Assembly (NCBI RefSeq): GCF_000173355.1
Contig: NZ_ABXA01000047.1
Location: 36,657-100,656, forward strand
Source of the DNA: Anaerococcus hydrogenalis DSM 7454
Lineage (GTDB): Bacteria; Bacillota; Clostridia; Tissierellales; Peptoniphilaceae
DNA length: 64,000 nt
Reading direction: 5' to 3'
Made by a program: the position numbers and the translations under genes. Positions 8,464 through 18,291 of the stretch are shown in pieces. Under the pieces are notes generated by a model. That model was not told the DNA's origin. It saw only the letters and a list, made by a program, of their open reading frames with translations, and searched no databases. Positions within the stretch are counted from its first letter, which is position 1. Every line of letters starts with the position of its first letter.

Positions 8464-9302
8464 TGGATTACGACTTAATAGTTGTTGGATTTGGACCTGC
8501 AGGAATAGCTGCAGGTCTTAATGCAAGTATAAGAAAGAAAAAAGTTTTAATAATAGGAAAAAAATCAAAGGCCATTGAAAAAAGTCCCTCAATAAAAAAT
8601 TATTTGGGCTTTAAGGACTTGGAAGGTAAGGATTTATACCAAAGATTTATAGACCATATAAAGGAGTATCCAGTAGAAATAATGGATAAAAAAATCAAGG
8701 CAGTTTATGCCTTGGGTGATTATTTTTCAGTAGATCTTGGAGATAAAATGCTTACATCAAAAACTTGTATCCTAGCTTCAGGAGTTGATATGGGAAAATC
8801 CATAGAAGGTGAGGATAAATTTTTTGCCAAGGGAATTTCTTACTGCGCAACCTGTGATGCAAGTCTATATAAAGGAAAGAAAGTTGTCCTAGTAGGCTTA
8901 AATGATGAGGCAATAGATGAGGCAAACTTTATAAATAAGCTTGCTAAAGAGACTATCTTTATAAATCCAAAAAATAAAGATATAAAGCTTGACCAAGGTA
9001 TTAAAATTATAAATAAAAAACCTAAAGAATTTATTGGAGATATGAAGGCATCTTCTTTAATTTTAGAAGATGGGGAAAAAATTGAGGCTGATGGATTTTT
9101 TGTTATAAAAAATTCTTCAAAACCACAAAGCCTAGCTCCTTCAGTAAAAATTGAAAATGGCCATATAAAAGTTGATTCAAATATGCAAACAAATATAAAG
9201 GGCTTATTTGCTTGTGGTGATATAGTTGGAAGACCTTATCAAATCAACAAGGCAGTTGGCCAAGGACAAATTGCTGGCTTAAATGCAGCAAGTTATAAAT
9301 AA
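8463..9302 (+). CDS. Thioredoxin reductase-like flavoprotein with unusual nucleotide site
   Basis: The 279-residue protein has the FAD motif GFGPAG at 9-14, the redox pair CATC at 128-131 inside SYCATCDASLYKGK, and the C-terminal FACGDIVGRPYQINKAVGQGQIAG. This is the thioredoxin reductase layout, and it is coupled to trxA by a 1-base overlap. It is shorter than standard TrxB (about 310). In place of the NADPH motif GGGDSA it has GLNDEA at 145-150, and no HRR motif is visible. That pattern recalls the ferredoxin-dependent flavin thioredoxin reductases of Clostridia, which do not use NADPH. The electron donor is therefore uncertain. Confidence 0.85.
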   Translation: MDYDLIVVGFGPAGIAAGLNASIRKKKVLIIGKKSKAIEKSPSIKNYLGFKDLEGKDLYQRFIDHIKEYPVEIMDKKIKAVYALGDYFSVDLGDKMLTSKTCILASGVDMGKSIEGEDKFFAKGISYCATCDASLYKGKKVVLVGLNDEAIDEANFINKLAKETIFINPKNKDIKLDQGIKIINKKPKEFIGDMKASSLILEDGEKIEADGFFVIKNSSKPQSLAPSVKIENGHIKVDSNMQTNIKGLFACGDIVGRPYQINKAVGQGQIAGLNAASYK

Positions 9303-9318
9303 TGTTTCACGTGAAACA
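9303..9318. other. parS centromere site 3 (perfect)
   Basis: A second exact TGTTTCACGTGAAACA palindrome lies directly after the stop codon of the thioredoxin reductase-like gene, 5.4 kb from the end of parB. Confidence 0.95.
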
Positions 9319-9322
9319 TAAA

Positions 9323-9355
9323 ATGTCATACTTTAGGGTATGGCATTAATTTTTT
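9323..9355 (+). terminator. Terminator after the trxA operon
   Basis: ATGTCATAC (9323-9331) pairs with GTATGGCAT (9338-9346) with one G-U pair, followed by TAATTTTTT. Confidence 0.75.
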
Positions 9356-9413
9356 GAAAAACACAATTAATACATAATTAAAATTAATTATCAAAAATAT
9401 TCTTTATTTTTAC

Positions 9414-9441
9414 TTGAAATTTGTTCTAATATATGTAGAAT
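9414..9441 (+). promoter_or_regulatory. Putative promoter of marR-ftsH
   Basis: TTGAAA (9414-9419) and TAGAAT (9436-9441) are 16 bases apart, 35 bases before the marR start. Confidence 0.5.
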
Positions 9442-9475
9442 AATATTTAAGTAGAATAAATTGTAGGAGGCTTAA

Positions 9476-9943
9476 ATGACAAGACACATAGATTTTTTTG
9501 AATTCAATAACTCTATATTTTCAATGATTAGAGAGATATCACATAAGATAGATTTACTTTTACAAGAAACAGCTCAAGAATTGGGTGTAACAACCCTTCA
9601 ACTTAAGATGATTATGACCCTTTCAGCATCAAAGGATGCAGTTTCTATTGGAAATCTTGGAAAATCCATAGGTGTAAATGGGGGAAATATTTCTAATATT
9701 TGTAAAAAATTAGAAAAACAAGGCTTTGTTGATAGAAACAGGTCTGATGAAGATGAAAGAGTTGTTAATGTAAAATTAACAGATAAAGGATTAGATGCAG
9801 CAAGCAAGGTTAGCAAATATTTTGATAAAATCAAACCAGAAGTTGATGAGAAAAATATAAATGCTAATTTGAAAACTATAATAGATGAATTAGGTTCATT
9901 AGATAATTTATTAGATGAATATATTGTTAGGAGTGGTTTATAG
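9476..9943 (+). CDS. MarR-family transcriptional regulator
   Basis: The 155-residue protein has the winged-helix core of MarR repressors: VTTLQLKMIMTLSAS leads into helix-turn-helix residues (SIGNLGKSIGVNGGNISNICKKLEKQGFV), then RSDEDERVVNVKLTDKG, the wing and last core helix. A strong AGGAGG site precedes the ATG. It is directly followed by ftsH with no gap, so it probably shares a transcript and may regulate that operon. Its ligand is unknown. Confidence 0.9.
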   Translation: MTRHIDFFEFNNSIFSMIREISHKIDLLLQETAQELGVTTLQLKMIMTLSASKDAVSIGNLGKSIGVNGGNISNICKKLEKQGFVDRNRSDEDERVVNVKLTDKGLDAASKVSKYFDKIKPEVDEKNINANLKTIIDELGSLDNLLDEYIVRSGL

Positions 9944-11977
9944 ATGCCATCAATAAAAAAGGGCAAGAGACCTCTAGTCTACTATTGGATAATTGCCATA
10001 GTCGCCTTTTTGGTTATCCAACAAATATTACAACCAATTAGGGCAGAAGGAAAACCAAAAGAGATAACATATTCTCAATTTGTTTCCATGATTGATAATG
10101 GACAAGTTAGGGAAGTTACAAAAGATGATTACAACTATACTTTCACAGCTGTAGTTGATGGAGATAAGCAAAAATTTATTACAGGCTTGTGGCCAGATAC
10201 TGACCTTACTGAAAGATTATTAGAAGCTAGTAAAAAACACAAAAATTTAACCTTTACTAAGGAAGTTGAAACAAAAATGAGCCCATGGCTTACACTTTTT
10301 GTCACAAGTATACTTCCACTTTTATTTTTGCTTTTAATTTTTTATATGGCAAACAGGTCCCTATCAAAAACCATGGGAGGCCGTGGTGGTGGAGACTTTA
10401 TGAATTTTGGAAAGTCAAATGCCAAAATTTATATGGAAAACAAAACTGGAAAAACTTTTGCTGATGTTGCAGGCCAAGAAGAGGCAAAAGATAGTTTAAA
10501 TGAGGTTGTAGATTTTCTTCATGGACCTCAAAAATATAAGGAAATTGGTGCTGTTTTACCAAAGGGTGTCTTACTTGTAGGTCCTCCAGGAACAGGTAAA
10601 ACTTTACTTGCAAAAGCAGTTGCAGGTGAGGCTAATGTTCCATTTTTCTCAATTTCAGGTTCTGAATTTGTTGAAATGTTTGTAGGAATGGGAGCAAGTA
10701 AGGTTCGTGATCTTTTCAAACAAGCAAAGGAAAAGGCTCCTTGTATAGTATTTATAGATGAGATAGATGCCATTGGTAAAAAACGTGATGTTTCTGGATA
10801 TTCTGGAAATGATGAACGTGAGCAAACCCTAAACCAATTGTTAAATGAAATGGACGGATTTGATGCGACTGAAGGAGTAGTTTTATTATCTGCAACCAAC
10901 AGACCTGAAATCCTGGACCCAGCTTTAACAAGACCAGGAAGATTTGACAGAAGAGTTCAAGTAGAACTACCTGATTTAAAGGGTCGTGAAGACATATTAA
11001 AAGTTCATGCCAAAAAAATTAAGCGTGAAAATGACATTGACTATGAAGAAATAGCAAAAAGAACTGCAGGAACCTCTGGAGCTGATCTTGCAAATATTGT
11101 AAACGAAGGTGCTCTAAGAGCTGTTAGGGAAGGACGTAATAGGCTAACCCAAATTGACCTTGAAGAATCTATAGAAACAGTTATAGCAGGAGCTCAAAAG
11201 AAAAATGCAGTTATTTCAGATGATCAAAAGAAAATTATAGCCTACCACGAAGTAGGACACGCTTTAGTTGCAGCTATTCAAACACAAAAAACTCCAGTAA
11301 CAAAAATCACTATAGTACCAAGAACTGGTGGAGCTTTGGGTTATACAATGACTGTCGATAAGGATGAGAAATTTATCATGACCAAGCAAGAATTGTTTGA
11401 TGAAATTGTAACCTTGGCAGGTGGAAGAAGTGCTGAAGAGTTAATCTTTAATGCAAAAACAACCGGAGCAAGTAACGATATAGAAAAGGCTACAGCCATA
11501 GCAAGAAATATGGTAACAATTTATGGTATGGATGAAGACTTTGACTTTATGCAACTTGAACAAATCCAAGGAAGATACCTTGGTGGTCAAAGGTCTATGA
11601 TAGTTTCAAATGGAACTGGAGATAAGATTGACCAAAAGGTAGGAAAAATCATAGCTCAAGCTCACATGAGAGCTATAGAAATTCTAAAAGATAATCTTGA
11701 TAAACTTCATGAAATTTCAGACTTCCTTTTAAAAGAAGAAACAATTACAGGCGAGCAATTTATGAATATATTAAATAAAAAACCTGTAGAAAATGAAGAA
11801 GTTAATTCTGATAAAAAATTAGAAGAAAATCATGATAAAAAAGACCAAGATTCTAGTGAAAACTCAACCGATGATTTGAAAAAAGAATTGGAAGATACAT
11901 TAAAGGAAAATGAACCTGACCATGTAATAGCCCTAGGATCAGATGAGAAAGATGATAAAGATAAAAAAGAAGATTAG
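9944..11977 (+). CDS. ftsH: ATP-dependent zinc metalloprotease FtsH
   Basis: FtsH degrades misassembled membrane proteins and short-lived regulators. The 677-residue chain has two membrane segments (about 12-28 and 112-135), an AAA+ module with Walker A GPPGTGKT at 213-220, Walker [12 protein letters not shown] and the SRH segment [19 protein letters not shown]. The M41 protease zinc motif HEVGH is at 435-439. The last 70 residues or so are acidic and low in complexity ([12 protein letters not shown] at the end). It abuts marR and is followed by a strong terminator. Confidence 0.97.
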   Translation: MPSIKKGKRPLVYYWIIAIVAFLVIQQILQPIRAEGKPKEITYSQFVSMIDNGQVREVTKDDYNYTFTAVVDGDKQKFITGLWPDTDLTERLLEASKKHKNLTFTKEVETKMSPWLTLFVTSILPLLFLLLIFYMANRSLSKTMGGRGGGDFMNFGKSNAKIYMENKTGKTFADVAGQEEAKDSLNEVVDFLHGPQKYKEIGAVLPKGVLLVGPPGTGKTLLAKAVAGEANVPFFSISGSEFVEMFVGMGASKVRDLFKQAKEKAPCIVFIDEIDAIGKKRDVSGYSGNDEREQTLNQLLNEMDGFDATEGVVLLSATNRPEILDPALTRPGRFDRRVQVELPDLKGREDILKVHAKKIKRENDIDYEEIAKRTAGTSGADLANIVNEGALRAVREGRNRLTQIDLEESIETVIAGAQKKNAVISDDQKKIIAYHEVGHALVAAIQTQKTPVTKITIVPRTGGALGYTMTVDKDEKFIMTKQELFDEIVTLAGGRSAEELIFNAKTTGASNDIEKATAIARNMVTIYGMDEDFDFMQLEQIQGRYLGGQRSMIVSNGTGDKIDQKVGKIIAQAHMRAIEILKDNLDKLHEISDFLLKEETITGEQFMNILNKKPVENEEVNSDKKLEENHDKKDQDSSENSTDDLKKELEDTLKENEPDHVIALGSDEKDDKDKKED

Positions 11978-11984
11978 TAAAATT

Positions 11985-12009
11985 AAAAGCCCCTCGGGGC
12001 TTTTTTTTT
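11985..12009 (+). terminator. Terminator of ftsH
   Basis: AAAAGCCCC (11985-11993) pairs with GGGGCTTTT, followed by a run of T residues. Confidence 0.9.
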
Positions 12010-12176
12010 ATAATAAAAAAATGGATTTTCACCTGCACATTTAAGCTTTTTGGTAAAAATCCTCTATGTAAATAGCCTCAATTAAGAGACTATACAAAAA
12101 CAATTTCTCTAGTGTTAACGATAATTGTCTTGCCTTTTCATTGTACTCAATTGTTGGGAAAAATCAAAACTTTTCC

Positions 12177-12205
12177 TTGAATCTTTAAATTTAGAATAAT
12201 ATAGT
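12177..12205 (+). promoter_or_regulatory. Putative promoter of sppA
   Basis: TTGAAT (12177-12182) and TATAGT (12200-12205) are 17 bases apart, 36 bases before the sppA start. Nothing else was recognised between 12010 and 12176. Confidence 0.6.
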
Positions 12206-12241
12206 ATAAATATTGAAAGAAAAAAATTTAAAGGAGTATAT

Positions 12242-13243
12242 ATGAAAAAAAACAAGAGCAAAAGATGGATAGCTGTTGCTATTGCCCTACTTTTGTTTGT
12301 GGCATCTACTATTGTATCAAATAGGGGTGAAAAGCAAGCTGAGAAAAAAAGTGAGGAATTGAAAAACCAATATTTTAACCAATTCAATCCTTTTTCTGCA
12401 ACTGCAAATAAAAAGACTCTTGAAAAGGGAGATAGCAAAAACAAAATAGCTGTTTTATCTTATGAGGGAGCAATTGGAGACGGACAAGTTTATGATGACT
12501 TTATGGACCAACTTGACGATGTATATGATGATGATTCTGTTAAGGGACTTATTATGCAAGTAAATTCCCCAGGTGGAGCTGTTTATAATTCTGAGCAAAT
12601 TGCCAATAAAATCAAAAAAATTCAAAAGGATAAAAAAATCCCGGTATTTACTGTTATGAAAACCATGGCAGCAAGTGGTGGATACTATATTTCTGCCCCA
12701 ACTGATAGGATTTACGCCTCAAACGAAACCCTTACAGGATCAATTGGTGTAATTATGTCATCAACATCCTTCCAAGGTCTTTTTGAAAAATATGGAATTA
12801 AACAACAAAATATTACAACTGGAAAGATGAAAGATGCAGGATCTGTTGGCAAAGATATGACAGATGAGCAAAAAAAATATTTCCAAGACCTCATAAATTC
12901 TTCCTTTGATAGGTTTGTAAAAATTGTATCCCAAGGTAGGTCTATGAAGGAAGATGAGGTTAGAAAACTTGCAGATGGTAGGGTTTATGATGGAGCTCAA
13001 GCCAAAAACAATGGTCTTGTAGATAAGATTGGTGATTTAGACCTAGCTATAGAAGATATGAAAAAAGATTTCAAATTAAATAATCCAGAAGTCTACCAAT
13101 ATGATGATGATATGGCTTCATTTTCTAGATTTTTTTCTAAAGCAGAAAATCTTTTAAATAAAAATTCTTCATCAGACCTTTCAATCATAAAAGAGTTAAT
13201 GGAAAAAGATTCCCCACTACCAATGTATTATTATGGAAAATAG
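12242..13243 (+). CDS. sppA: Signal peptide peptidase SppA (S49 family)
   Basis: The 333-residue protein has one N-terminal membrane anchor (about residues 9-26) and an S49 serine/lysine peptidase domain facing outward. It cleaves remnant signal peptides in the membrane. The nucleophile Ser145 lies in MAASGGYYISAPTDRIYA, the SPGGAVYNSEQI oxyanion region is at 109-120, and the general-base lysine is Lys195 or Lys197 in TTGKMKDAGS. Length matches the short Gram-positive SppA. An AAAGGAG site precedes the ATG. The RDD gene follows after eight bases. Confidence 0.93.
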   Translation: MKKNKSKRWIAVAIALLLFVASTIVSNRGEKQAEKKSEELKNQYFNQFNPFSATANKKTLEKGDSKNKIAVLSYEGAIGDGQVYDDFMDQLDDVYDDDSVKGLIMQVNSPGGAVYNSEQIANKIKKIQKDKKIPVFTVMKTMAASGGYYISAPTDRIYASNETLTGSIGVIMSSTSFQGLFEKYGIKQQNITTGKMKDAGSVGKDMTDEQKKYFQDLINSSFDRFVKIVSQGRSMKEDEVRKLADGRVYDGAQAKNNGLVDKIGDLDLAIEDMKKDFKLNNPEVYQYDDDMASFSRFFSKAENLLNKNSSSDLSIIKELMEKDSPLPMYYYGK

Positions 13244-13251
13244 GTGATAAA

Positions 13252-13746
13252 ATGGAAAATATGGAAGTAATTGAAAATAATACTTTAAATAATCAAAAAA
13301 CAATATCCATACCTAAATTTGCCTATGCAGGATTTTTCTTAAGACTTGTGGCCTTTACTATAGATTCAATAGTTGCCTATTCTTTTTCAAATATTATTTT
13401 GAAAATTTTTCAAATAAGCCCGGATTTAACCTTTATGAATATAGAATTAAATCCTTTTATAGAAACGGGAATTTGCCTGTTGTACTTTTTCATCCTAACT
13501 TATTTGAATAATGGCCAAACTTTAGGAAAAATGGCTGTAGGAATTAGGGTCATATCCCTTAGTGATGAAAAATTATCATTTTTTGATTGCTTAGTTAGGG
13601 AAGTTTTTGCAAGATACATTCAAAATTTCATAAAAATCTTGTATTTAATAGTAGGATTTAGCCCAAACAAACAATCCTTGGCAGATATGCTGGTGGATAC
13701 TGTAGTAATAAAAGATGATGTAGTAGATTATCTTTTTGAAAATTAA
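13252..13746 (+). CDS. RDD family membrane protein
   Basis: The 164-residue protein carries the RDD signature in FFLRLVAFTIDSIVAYSF and later NNGQTLGKMAVGIRV, with three likely membrane segments around residues 25-45, 65-90 and 115-135. RDD proteins are polytopic membrane proteins, mostly of unknown function and sometimes implicated in ion exchange. It follows sppA with AGGTGA before the ATG. A hairpin repeat element sits between its stop codon and its likely terminator. Confidence 0.85.
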   Translation: MENMEVIENNTLNNQKTISIPKFAYAGFFLRLVAFTIDSIVAYSFSNIILKIFQISPDLTFMNIELNPFIETGICLLYFFILTYLNNGQTLGKMAVGIRVISLSDEKLSFFDCLVREVFARYIQNFIKILYLIVGFSPNKQSLADMLVDTVVIKDDVVDYLFEN

Positions 13747-13774
13747 ATAAGAATTAAGAATATTATGTTTATAT

Positions 13775-13941
13775 AAATCCTCAAGCACGAATATCGAACT
13801 CCCAAAATTGTCGATTTCTAAATTTCAAAATTCTAAAATCGCAAACTCGAGCAAAGCTCTCATACAGTGCGATTTTTAACGAATTTTTAAATTTGAAATC
13901 AATACAATTTTTTACGTATGATATTCTTAGCATGAGGATTT
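13775..13941. repeat. Palindromic dispersed element, copy 1
   Basis: About 167 bases that fold back on themselves. AAATCCTCA (13775-13783) pairs perfectly with TGAGGATTT (13933-13941), and most of the interior (the AATCGCA and TGCGATTTTTA arms and flanking A/T tracts) is also complementary. A close copy lies at 41760-41923. No coding frame is evident. The rest of the gap up to nrdA holds a terminator and an NrdR box. Confidence 0.8.
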
Positions 13942-13959
13942 GCATACTGTCAATACCTG

Positions 13960-13995
13960 AGATATATTTTGATTTTTCAAGATATATCTTTTTTT
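13960..13995 (+). terminator. Terminator downstream of the RDD gene
   Basis: AGATATATTTTGA (13960-13972) pairs with TCAAGATATATCT (13977-13989) with one G-U pair, followed by seven T residues. It is separated from its gene by the repeat element. Confidence 0.8.
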
Positions 13996-14101
13996 GTGGA
14001 AGTTTTTAAAATTTTATTATATTTTTAAAAATTATAAGTATTTTATACTTTTTAAAGGTCAGATCTTGTGGTATGATTGTTAGGTAGAAAATTTGGAGTA
14101 A

Positions 14102-14117
14102 ACACAATATATAGTGT
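14102..14117 (+). promoter_or_regulatory. NrdR box upstream of nrdA
   Basis: ACACAATATATAGTGT is a full match to the NrdR box consensus acaCwAtATaTwGtgt, 36 bases before the nrdA ATG. NrdR is the ATP/dATP-sensing repressor of ribonucleotide reductase genes. A second box at the usual spacing was not found upstream. Confidence 0.85.
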
Positions 14118-14152
14118 ATTAGATATAAAAATAACAATATTTAGGGGTGAAC

Positions 14153-16680
14153 ATGGAAGTTAAAAAAGAGATGGAAAAGTTGTTGACTTTGAAAGAGAAA
14201 AGATAAATCGTGCAATCTTTAAATCTTTTAGGTCAGTAGATTCTGTAATTAGTGAAGAAAATTTGGATAAAATTTCTCTAAATATAGAAAATACAATCAA
14301 GGAAAGATATCCCAAAGACCACGTGGTTACAGTTGAGGAAATTCAAGACTTGGTTGAGCTTGAATTAATTGAAAATAATTATTACAAGGAAGTAAAATCT
14401 TATATTCTTTATAGGGCAAAACACAATATGGATAGGAAGGTCTTAACAGATTTTGAATCCTATATTGATGATGACTATACCCTTTCAATAATTAAGGATA
14501 TTAATGAAGAATATGATAATCAAAGATACCCAATAGAATCCTTATATTTGAAATTTGAATCATTTACCAAGGCAAATATGACCAAGGAGGCCTTGTTAAA
14601 CGCCCTTATCAAGGCTGCAAGTGAGCTTACAAGTAAGGAAGCTCCAGATTGGGAATTTATTGCTGCAAGATTTATGATTCATCTTATAAATTTAAAAATT
14701 AGCCTTAGCGAAGAAAAATATGAAATTGTTGATTTTAGGTCAAAAATCCAATATCTAACTTCAGTTGGTCTTTATGGAGCATATATTTTAGAATCTTATA
14801 CTAACAAAGATTTAGAGGAGTTGGGAGCTTATTTAAAAGAAGAAAGAAATAAGCTTTTTACCTATTCAGGTCTTGATTTAGTTGCAAAAAGATATTTAAT
14901 AAAAACTTTTGAAGGTGAATACATTGAAAGTGTCCAAGAAATGTTTATGGGAATTTCAATGCACCTTGCCATTGGCGAAAAAGATAGGGTATCTTTTGCA
15001 AAAAAATTATATGATATCTTATCCCAATTAAAGGCAACCATGGCAACTCCAACCATGACCAATGCCAGAAAGCCTTTCAACCAACTTTCTTCATGTTTTA
15101 TAGATACAGTTCCAGATACCTTAAAAGGAATCTACCGTTCAATTACAAACTTTGCCCAAGTTTCAAAACACGGAGGTGGAATGGGACTTTATTTTGGAAA
15201 AGTTAGGGCCCAAGGTTCTGATATTAGGGGAATAAAAAATGTAGCAGGTGGAGTTATAAGGTGGATAAAACTTGCCAATGACACTGCAGTTGCCGTTGAC
15301 CAATTAGGGGTTAGACAAGGGGCTGTGGCTTGTTATTTGGATATTTGGCACAAGGATATGCCAGAATTTTTATCCCTAAGAACAAATAACGGTGATGACA
15401 GGATGAAGGCCCACGATATTTTCCCAGCAGTTTGTGTTCCAGATCTTTTCTGGAAAGAATGTAGGGATAATATTGGTGGAGATTGGTACATGTTTGATCC
15501 TCACGAAGTTTTGGTAAAATATGGCAAATCAATAGAAGATACCTATGGGGAAGAATTTGAAGAATTTTACCATAAGCTTGTAAAAGACAAAGAAATTTCA
15601 AAAAGAGTAATTGCAATCAAAGATTTGATTAGACTTTTGATAAAATCATGGACAGAAACAGGAACACCTTTTGTATTTAATAGAGATGCAGTAAACAGGG
15701 CAAATCCAAACAAGCACAAGGGAATTATCTATTCCTCAAATCTTTGTACAGAAATTGCCCAAAACATGAGCCCATCAGAGACAGTAAGCGAAGAAATCAA
15801 AACTGTTGATGGGGAAACAGTAATTGTAAATACAACCAAACCTGGAGATTTTGTAGAATGTAATCTCGCAAGCCTAACTCTTGGAAATATTGATGTAAAT
15901 GACAAGGAAGAATTGGAAGAAGTGGTATCAACAATAGTAAGGGCTCTTGATAATGTAATAGACTTAAATTACTACCCAACTCCTTATGCAAAAGTAACTA
16001 ATAAAAAATACAGGGCAATAGGTCTTGGAACAAGTGGTTATCATCATATGCTAGTTAAAAATGACATAAAATGGTCAGAAGAAGAAGCCCATCTTGAATT
16101 TGTAGATAGGGTTTATGAAGATATAAATTATTTTGCCATCAAGGCATCAAATGAAATAGCCAAAGAAAAAGGATCATATTCTTGTTTTGAAGGAAGTGAT
16201 TGGGATAATGGCAATTATTTCAAACAAAGAGGATATGAAAGTCAAAGATGGGAAAAATTAAAAGACCAAGTTCACAAAAATGGACTTAGAAACGGATATT
16301 TATTGGCAATTGCTCCAACAGGATCAACCTCAATAATTTCAGGAACATCTGCAGGAGTTGACCCAATAATGAACAAATATTTCCTAGAAGAAAAAAAAGG
16401 AGCAATAGTGCCAAGAGTTGCCCCAGGACTAAATACAAAAACTTTCTGGCTATACGAAAATGCCTACAATATTGACCAAAATATTTCAATGAGAGCATGT
16501 GGAGTAAGACAAAGACACATAGACCAAGCCCAATCAGTAAATGTTTATATAACAACAGAATACACAATGAGACAAATTTTAAATATCTACCTAACAGCAT
16601 GGGAAGCTGGAGTAAAATCCCTATATTATGTAAGAGGAAAATCTCTAGAAGTTGAAGATTGTGATTCATGTGCGTCATAA
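14153..16680 (+). CDS. nrdA: Ribonucleoside-diphosphate reductase large subunit NrdA, N-terminal frameshift
   Basis: The class I large subunit reduces ribonucleoside diphosphates to deoxy forms. Restored, it has about 842 codons. An ATP-cone starts MEVKKRDGKVVDFEREKINRA, followed by the catalytic barrel with FNQLSSCFI, GGGMGLYFGKVRAQGSDIRG, SNLCTEIAQN (radical-site region), IAPTGSTSIISGTSAGV and a C-terminal CDSC pair. The true ATG is at 14153 after a GGGGTGA site. The sequence has A6 at 14162-14167 where A7 is needed, so the main open frame begins only at 14263. A loss of the ATP-cone would remove allosteric control, so a sequence error or slippage is plausible. Confidence 0.93.
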
Positions 16681-16730
16681 ATTTATTTTTTAAATAATAT
16701 AAAATTAATTACTTCGGATTTGGGGGAAGA

Positions 16731-16757
16731 AAGGGGGAGTTTCGATTCTCCCCTTTT
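16731..16757 (+). terminator. Terminator-like hairpin after nrdA
   Basis: GGGGAG and CTCCCC pair across the loop TTTCGATT, followed by TTTTACTA. The U-run is short, so partial read-through to nrdB is possible. Confidence 0.6.
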
Positions 16758-16840
16758 ACTACGCTAACTTACTTTTTAAAATTAAAAAAATCTTAAATCA
16801 AAATTCAATTTAGAATTAAAACTACGAATAAAGTCCACGG

Positions 16841-16961
16841 TATAATTATTGAAATTGTACCACTGGCACAATTTCAATAATTATATCCCCAAGCCCTTAC
16901 TTTATTAACCCCCTGCAACCGACCGCTGCGCGGGCTAATTTTGTAAGAAGCTTCGCTTCTT
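16841..16961. repeat. Cluster of hairpins between nrdA and nrdB
   Basis: The arm TATAATTATTGAAATTGT (16841-16858) is an exact 18-bp inverted repeat with 16868-16885 around the loop ACCACTGGC. Two further short perfect hairpins follow: CCGC-TGC-GCGG (16923-16933) and AAGAAGC-TTC-GCTTCTT (16945-16961). No coding frame was seen in this 356-base gap. Confidence 0.75.
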
Positions 16962-17036
16962 TCAATTTAGTATTAGGATTTTATAGAAAAAATTGGGTAA
17001 ATAAGAATTAGGACTTATTTTAATAAAGGAGAAAAC

Positions 17037-18095
17037 ATGGAAAAAAAATATAAGGAAGAAGTTTCTAAAAGAGGAATTTTTAATGAAGAAGGGGATATTG
17101 ACCTTTCTAAAAGAAGAATTATAAATGGAAATACAACCAACCTTAATGACTTTAACAATGTAAAATACACATGGACAAATGATTGGTACCGTCAAGCCAT
17201 GAACAATTTCTGGATTCCAGAAGAAATTAATTTAAACCAAGATATTAAAGATTATAGAAATTTATCTAAGGCTGAAAAAAAGGCCTATGATAGGATTTTG
17301 TCATTTTTAACCTATCTTGATTCAATCCAAACAGCAAATTTGCCAAATCTTCAAACCTATATAACAGCAAATGAGATAAATCTTTGCCTTGCAATCCAAA
17401 CCTACCAAGAGGCAATTCACTCCCAATCCTATTCCTACATACTAGATACAATTTGCTCTCCTGATGAGAGAACAAGAATTTTGTATTTGTGGAAGGAAGA
17501 TGAACATCTTTTAAAAAGAAATAAATTTATTGGTGACCAATACAATGAATTTATAAAAGATGATAGTGAATTTAATTTGATGAGAGTTTTGATTGCAAAT
17601 TATATCCTAGAAGGAATTTATTTCTATTCAGGATTTTCATTTTTCTACAATCTTGGAAGAAATGGAAAAATGCCAGGAACTGTCCAAGAAATTAGATATA
17701 TTAATAGGGATGAAAATACCCACTTGTGGTTATTTAGGTCAATGATAAATGATTTAAAAGAAGAAAGACCAGATTTATTTACTGATGAATTAAAAGAATT
17801 TTACCTATCCTTATTAAAAGAAGGAGTAGAACAAGAAATTGCCTGGGGAAAATATGCCATTGGAGATGAAATCCAAGGCTTAAATTCACAAATGATTGAA
17901 GATTATATAAAATATTTGGGAAATCTAAGGGCAAAAGGACTAGGACTTGGAAAAATTTATGAAGGTTATGAAGAAGAGCCTCAATCAATGAAATGGGTAA
18001 GCGAATATTCAGATCCAAATCAAGTAAAAACAGACTTCTTTGAAGGAAAAGTTTCAGCTTATTCTAAATCTTCAGTTATTGAGGATGATTTATAA
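17037..18095 (+). CDS. nrdB: Ribonucleoside-diphosphate reductase small subunit NrdB
   Basis: The 352-residue R2 protein houses the metal and radical cofactor for NrdA. Metal ligands fit class Ia R2: Asp95 in YLDSIQ, Glu125 and His128 in EAIHSQSY, a later Glu in ILEGIYFYSG, and Glu and His in RDENTHLWLF. The radical-site tyrosine is present at 132, so this is not a tyrosine-less R2. The start has AAAGGAG spaced eight bases. It lies 356 bases after nrdA behind a hairpin cluster. No NrdR box was found directly upstream, and a very strong terminator follows. Confidence 0.96.
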   Translation: MEKKYKEEVSKRGIFNEEGDIDLSKRRIINGNTTNLNDFNNVKYTWTNDWYRQAMNNFWIPEEINLNQDIKDYRNLSKAEKKAYDRILSFLTYLDSIQTANLPNLQTYITANEINLCLAIQTYQEAIHSQSYSYILDTICSPDERTRILYLWKEDEHLLKRNKFIGDQYNEFIKDDSEFNLMRVLIANYILEGIYFYSGFSFFYNLGRNGKMPGTVQEIRYINRDENTHLWLFRSMINDLKEERPDLFTDELKEFYLSLLKEGVEQEIAWGKYAIGDEIQGLNSQMIEDYIKYLGNLRAKGLGLGKIYEGYEEEPQSMKWVSEYSDPNQVKTDFFEGKVSAYSKSSVIEDDL

Positions 18096-18115
18096 AATAT
18101 AAAATTTTAAAAAGG

Positions 18116-18168
18116 AACTGACCCTTATAAGTTAGATTAAAAACTAACTTATAAGGGTCAGTTTTTTT
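18116..18168 (+). terminator. Strong terminator of nrdB
   Basis: A perfect 20-bp stem (18116-18135 with 18144-18163) with an 8-base loop is followed by a T-run. Confidence 0.95.
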
Positions 18169-18236
18169 ATTTTAAATACCTATAGAAAAATAAATTGTAA
18201 AAAAAATTACATCTTTCAAAAACATGATGATACTTA

Positions 18237-18291
18237 TTGTTTTTTTTTATACAATTTTGTATAATAAAAAGCGATAGTGATAATCGATATC
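18237..18291 (+). promoter_or_regulatory. Putative promoter with Fur-like box, flavin-protein locus
   Basis: TTGTTT (18237-18242) and TATAAT (18260-18265) are 17 bases apart. Seven bases downstream lies GATAGTGATAATCGATATC (18273-18291), matching the classical 19-bp Fur box at 16 of 19 positions. The arrangement would let a Fur-type repressor block initiation. The target start is 400 bases away, so the assignment is tentative. Confidence 0.5.
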
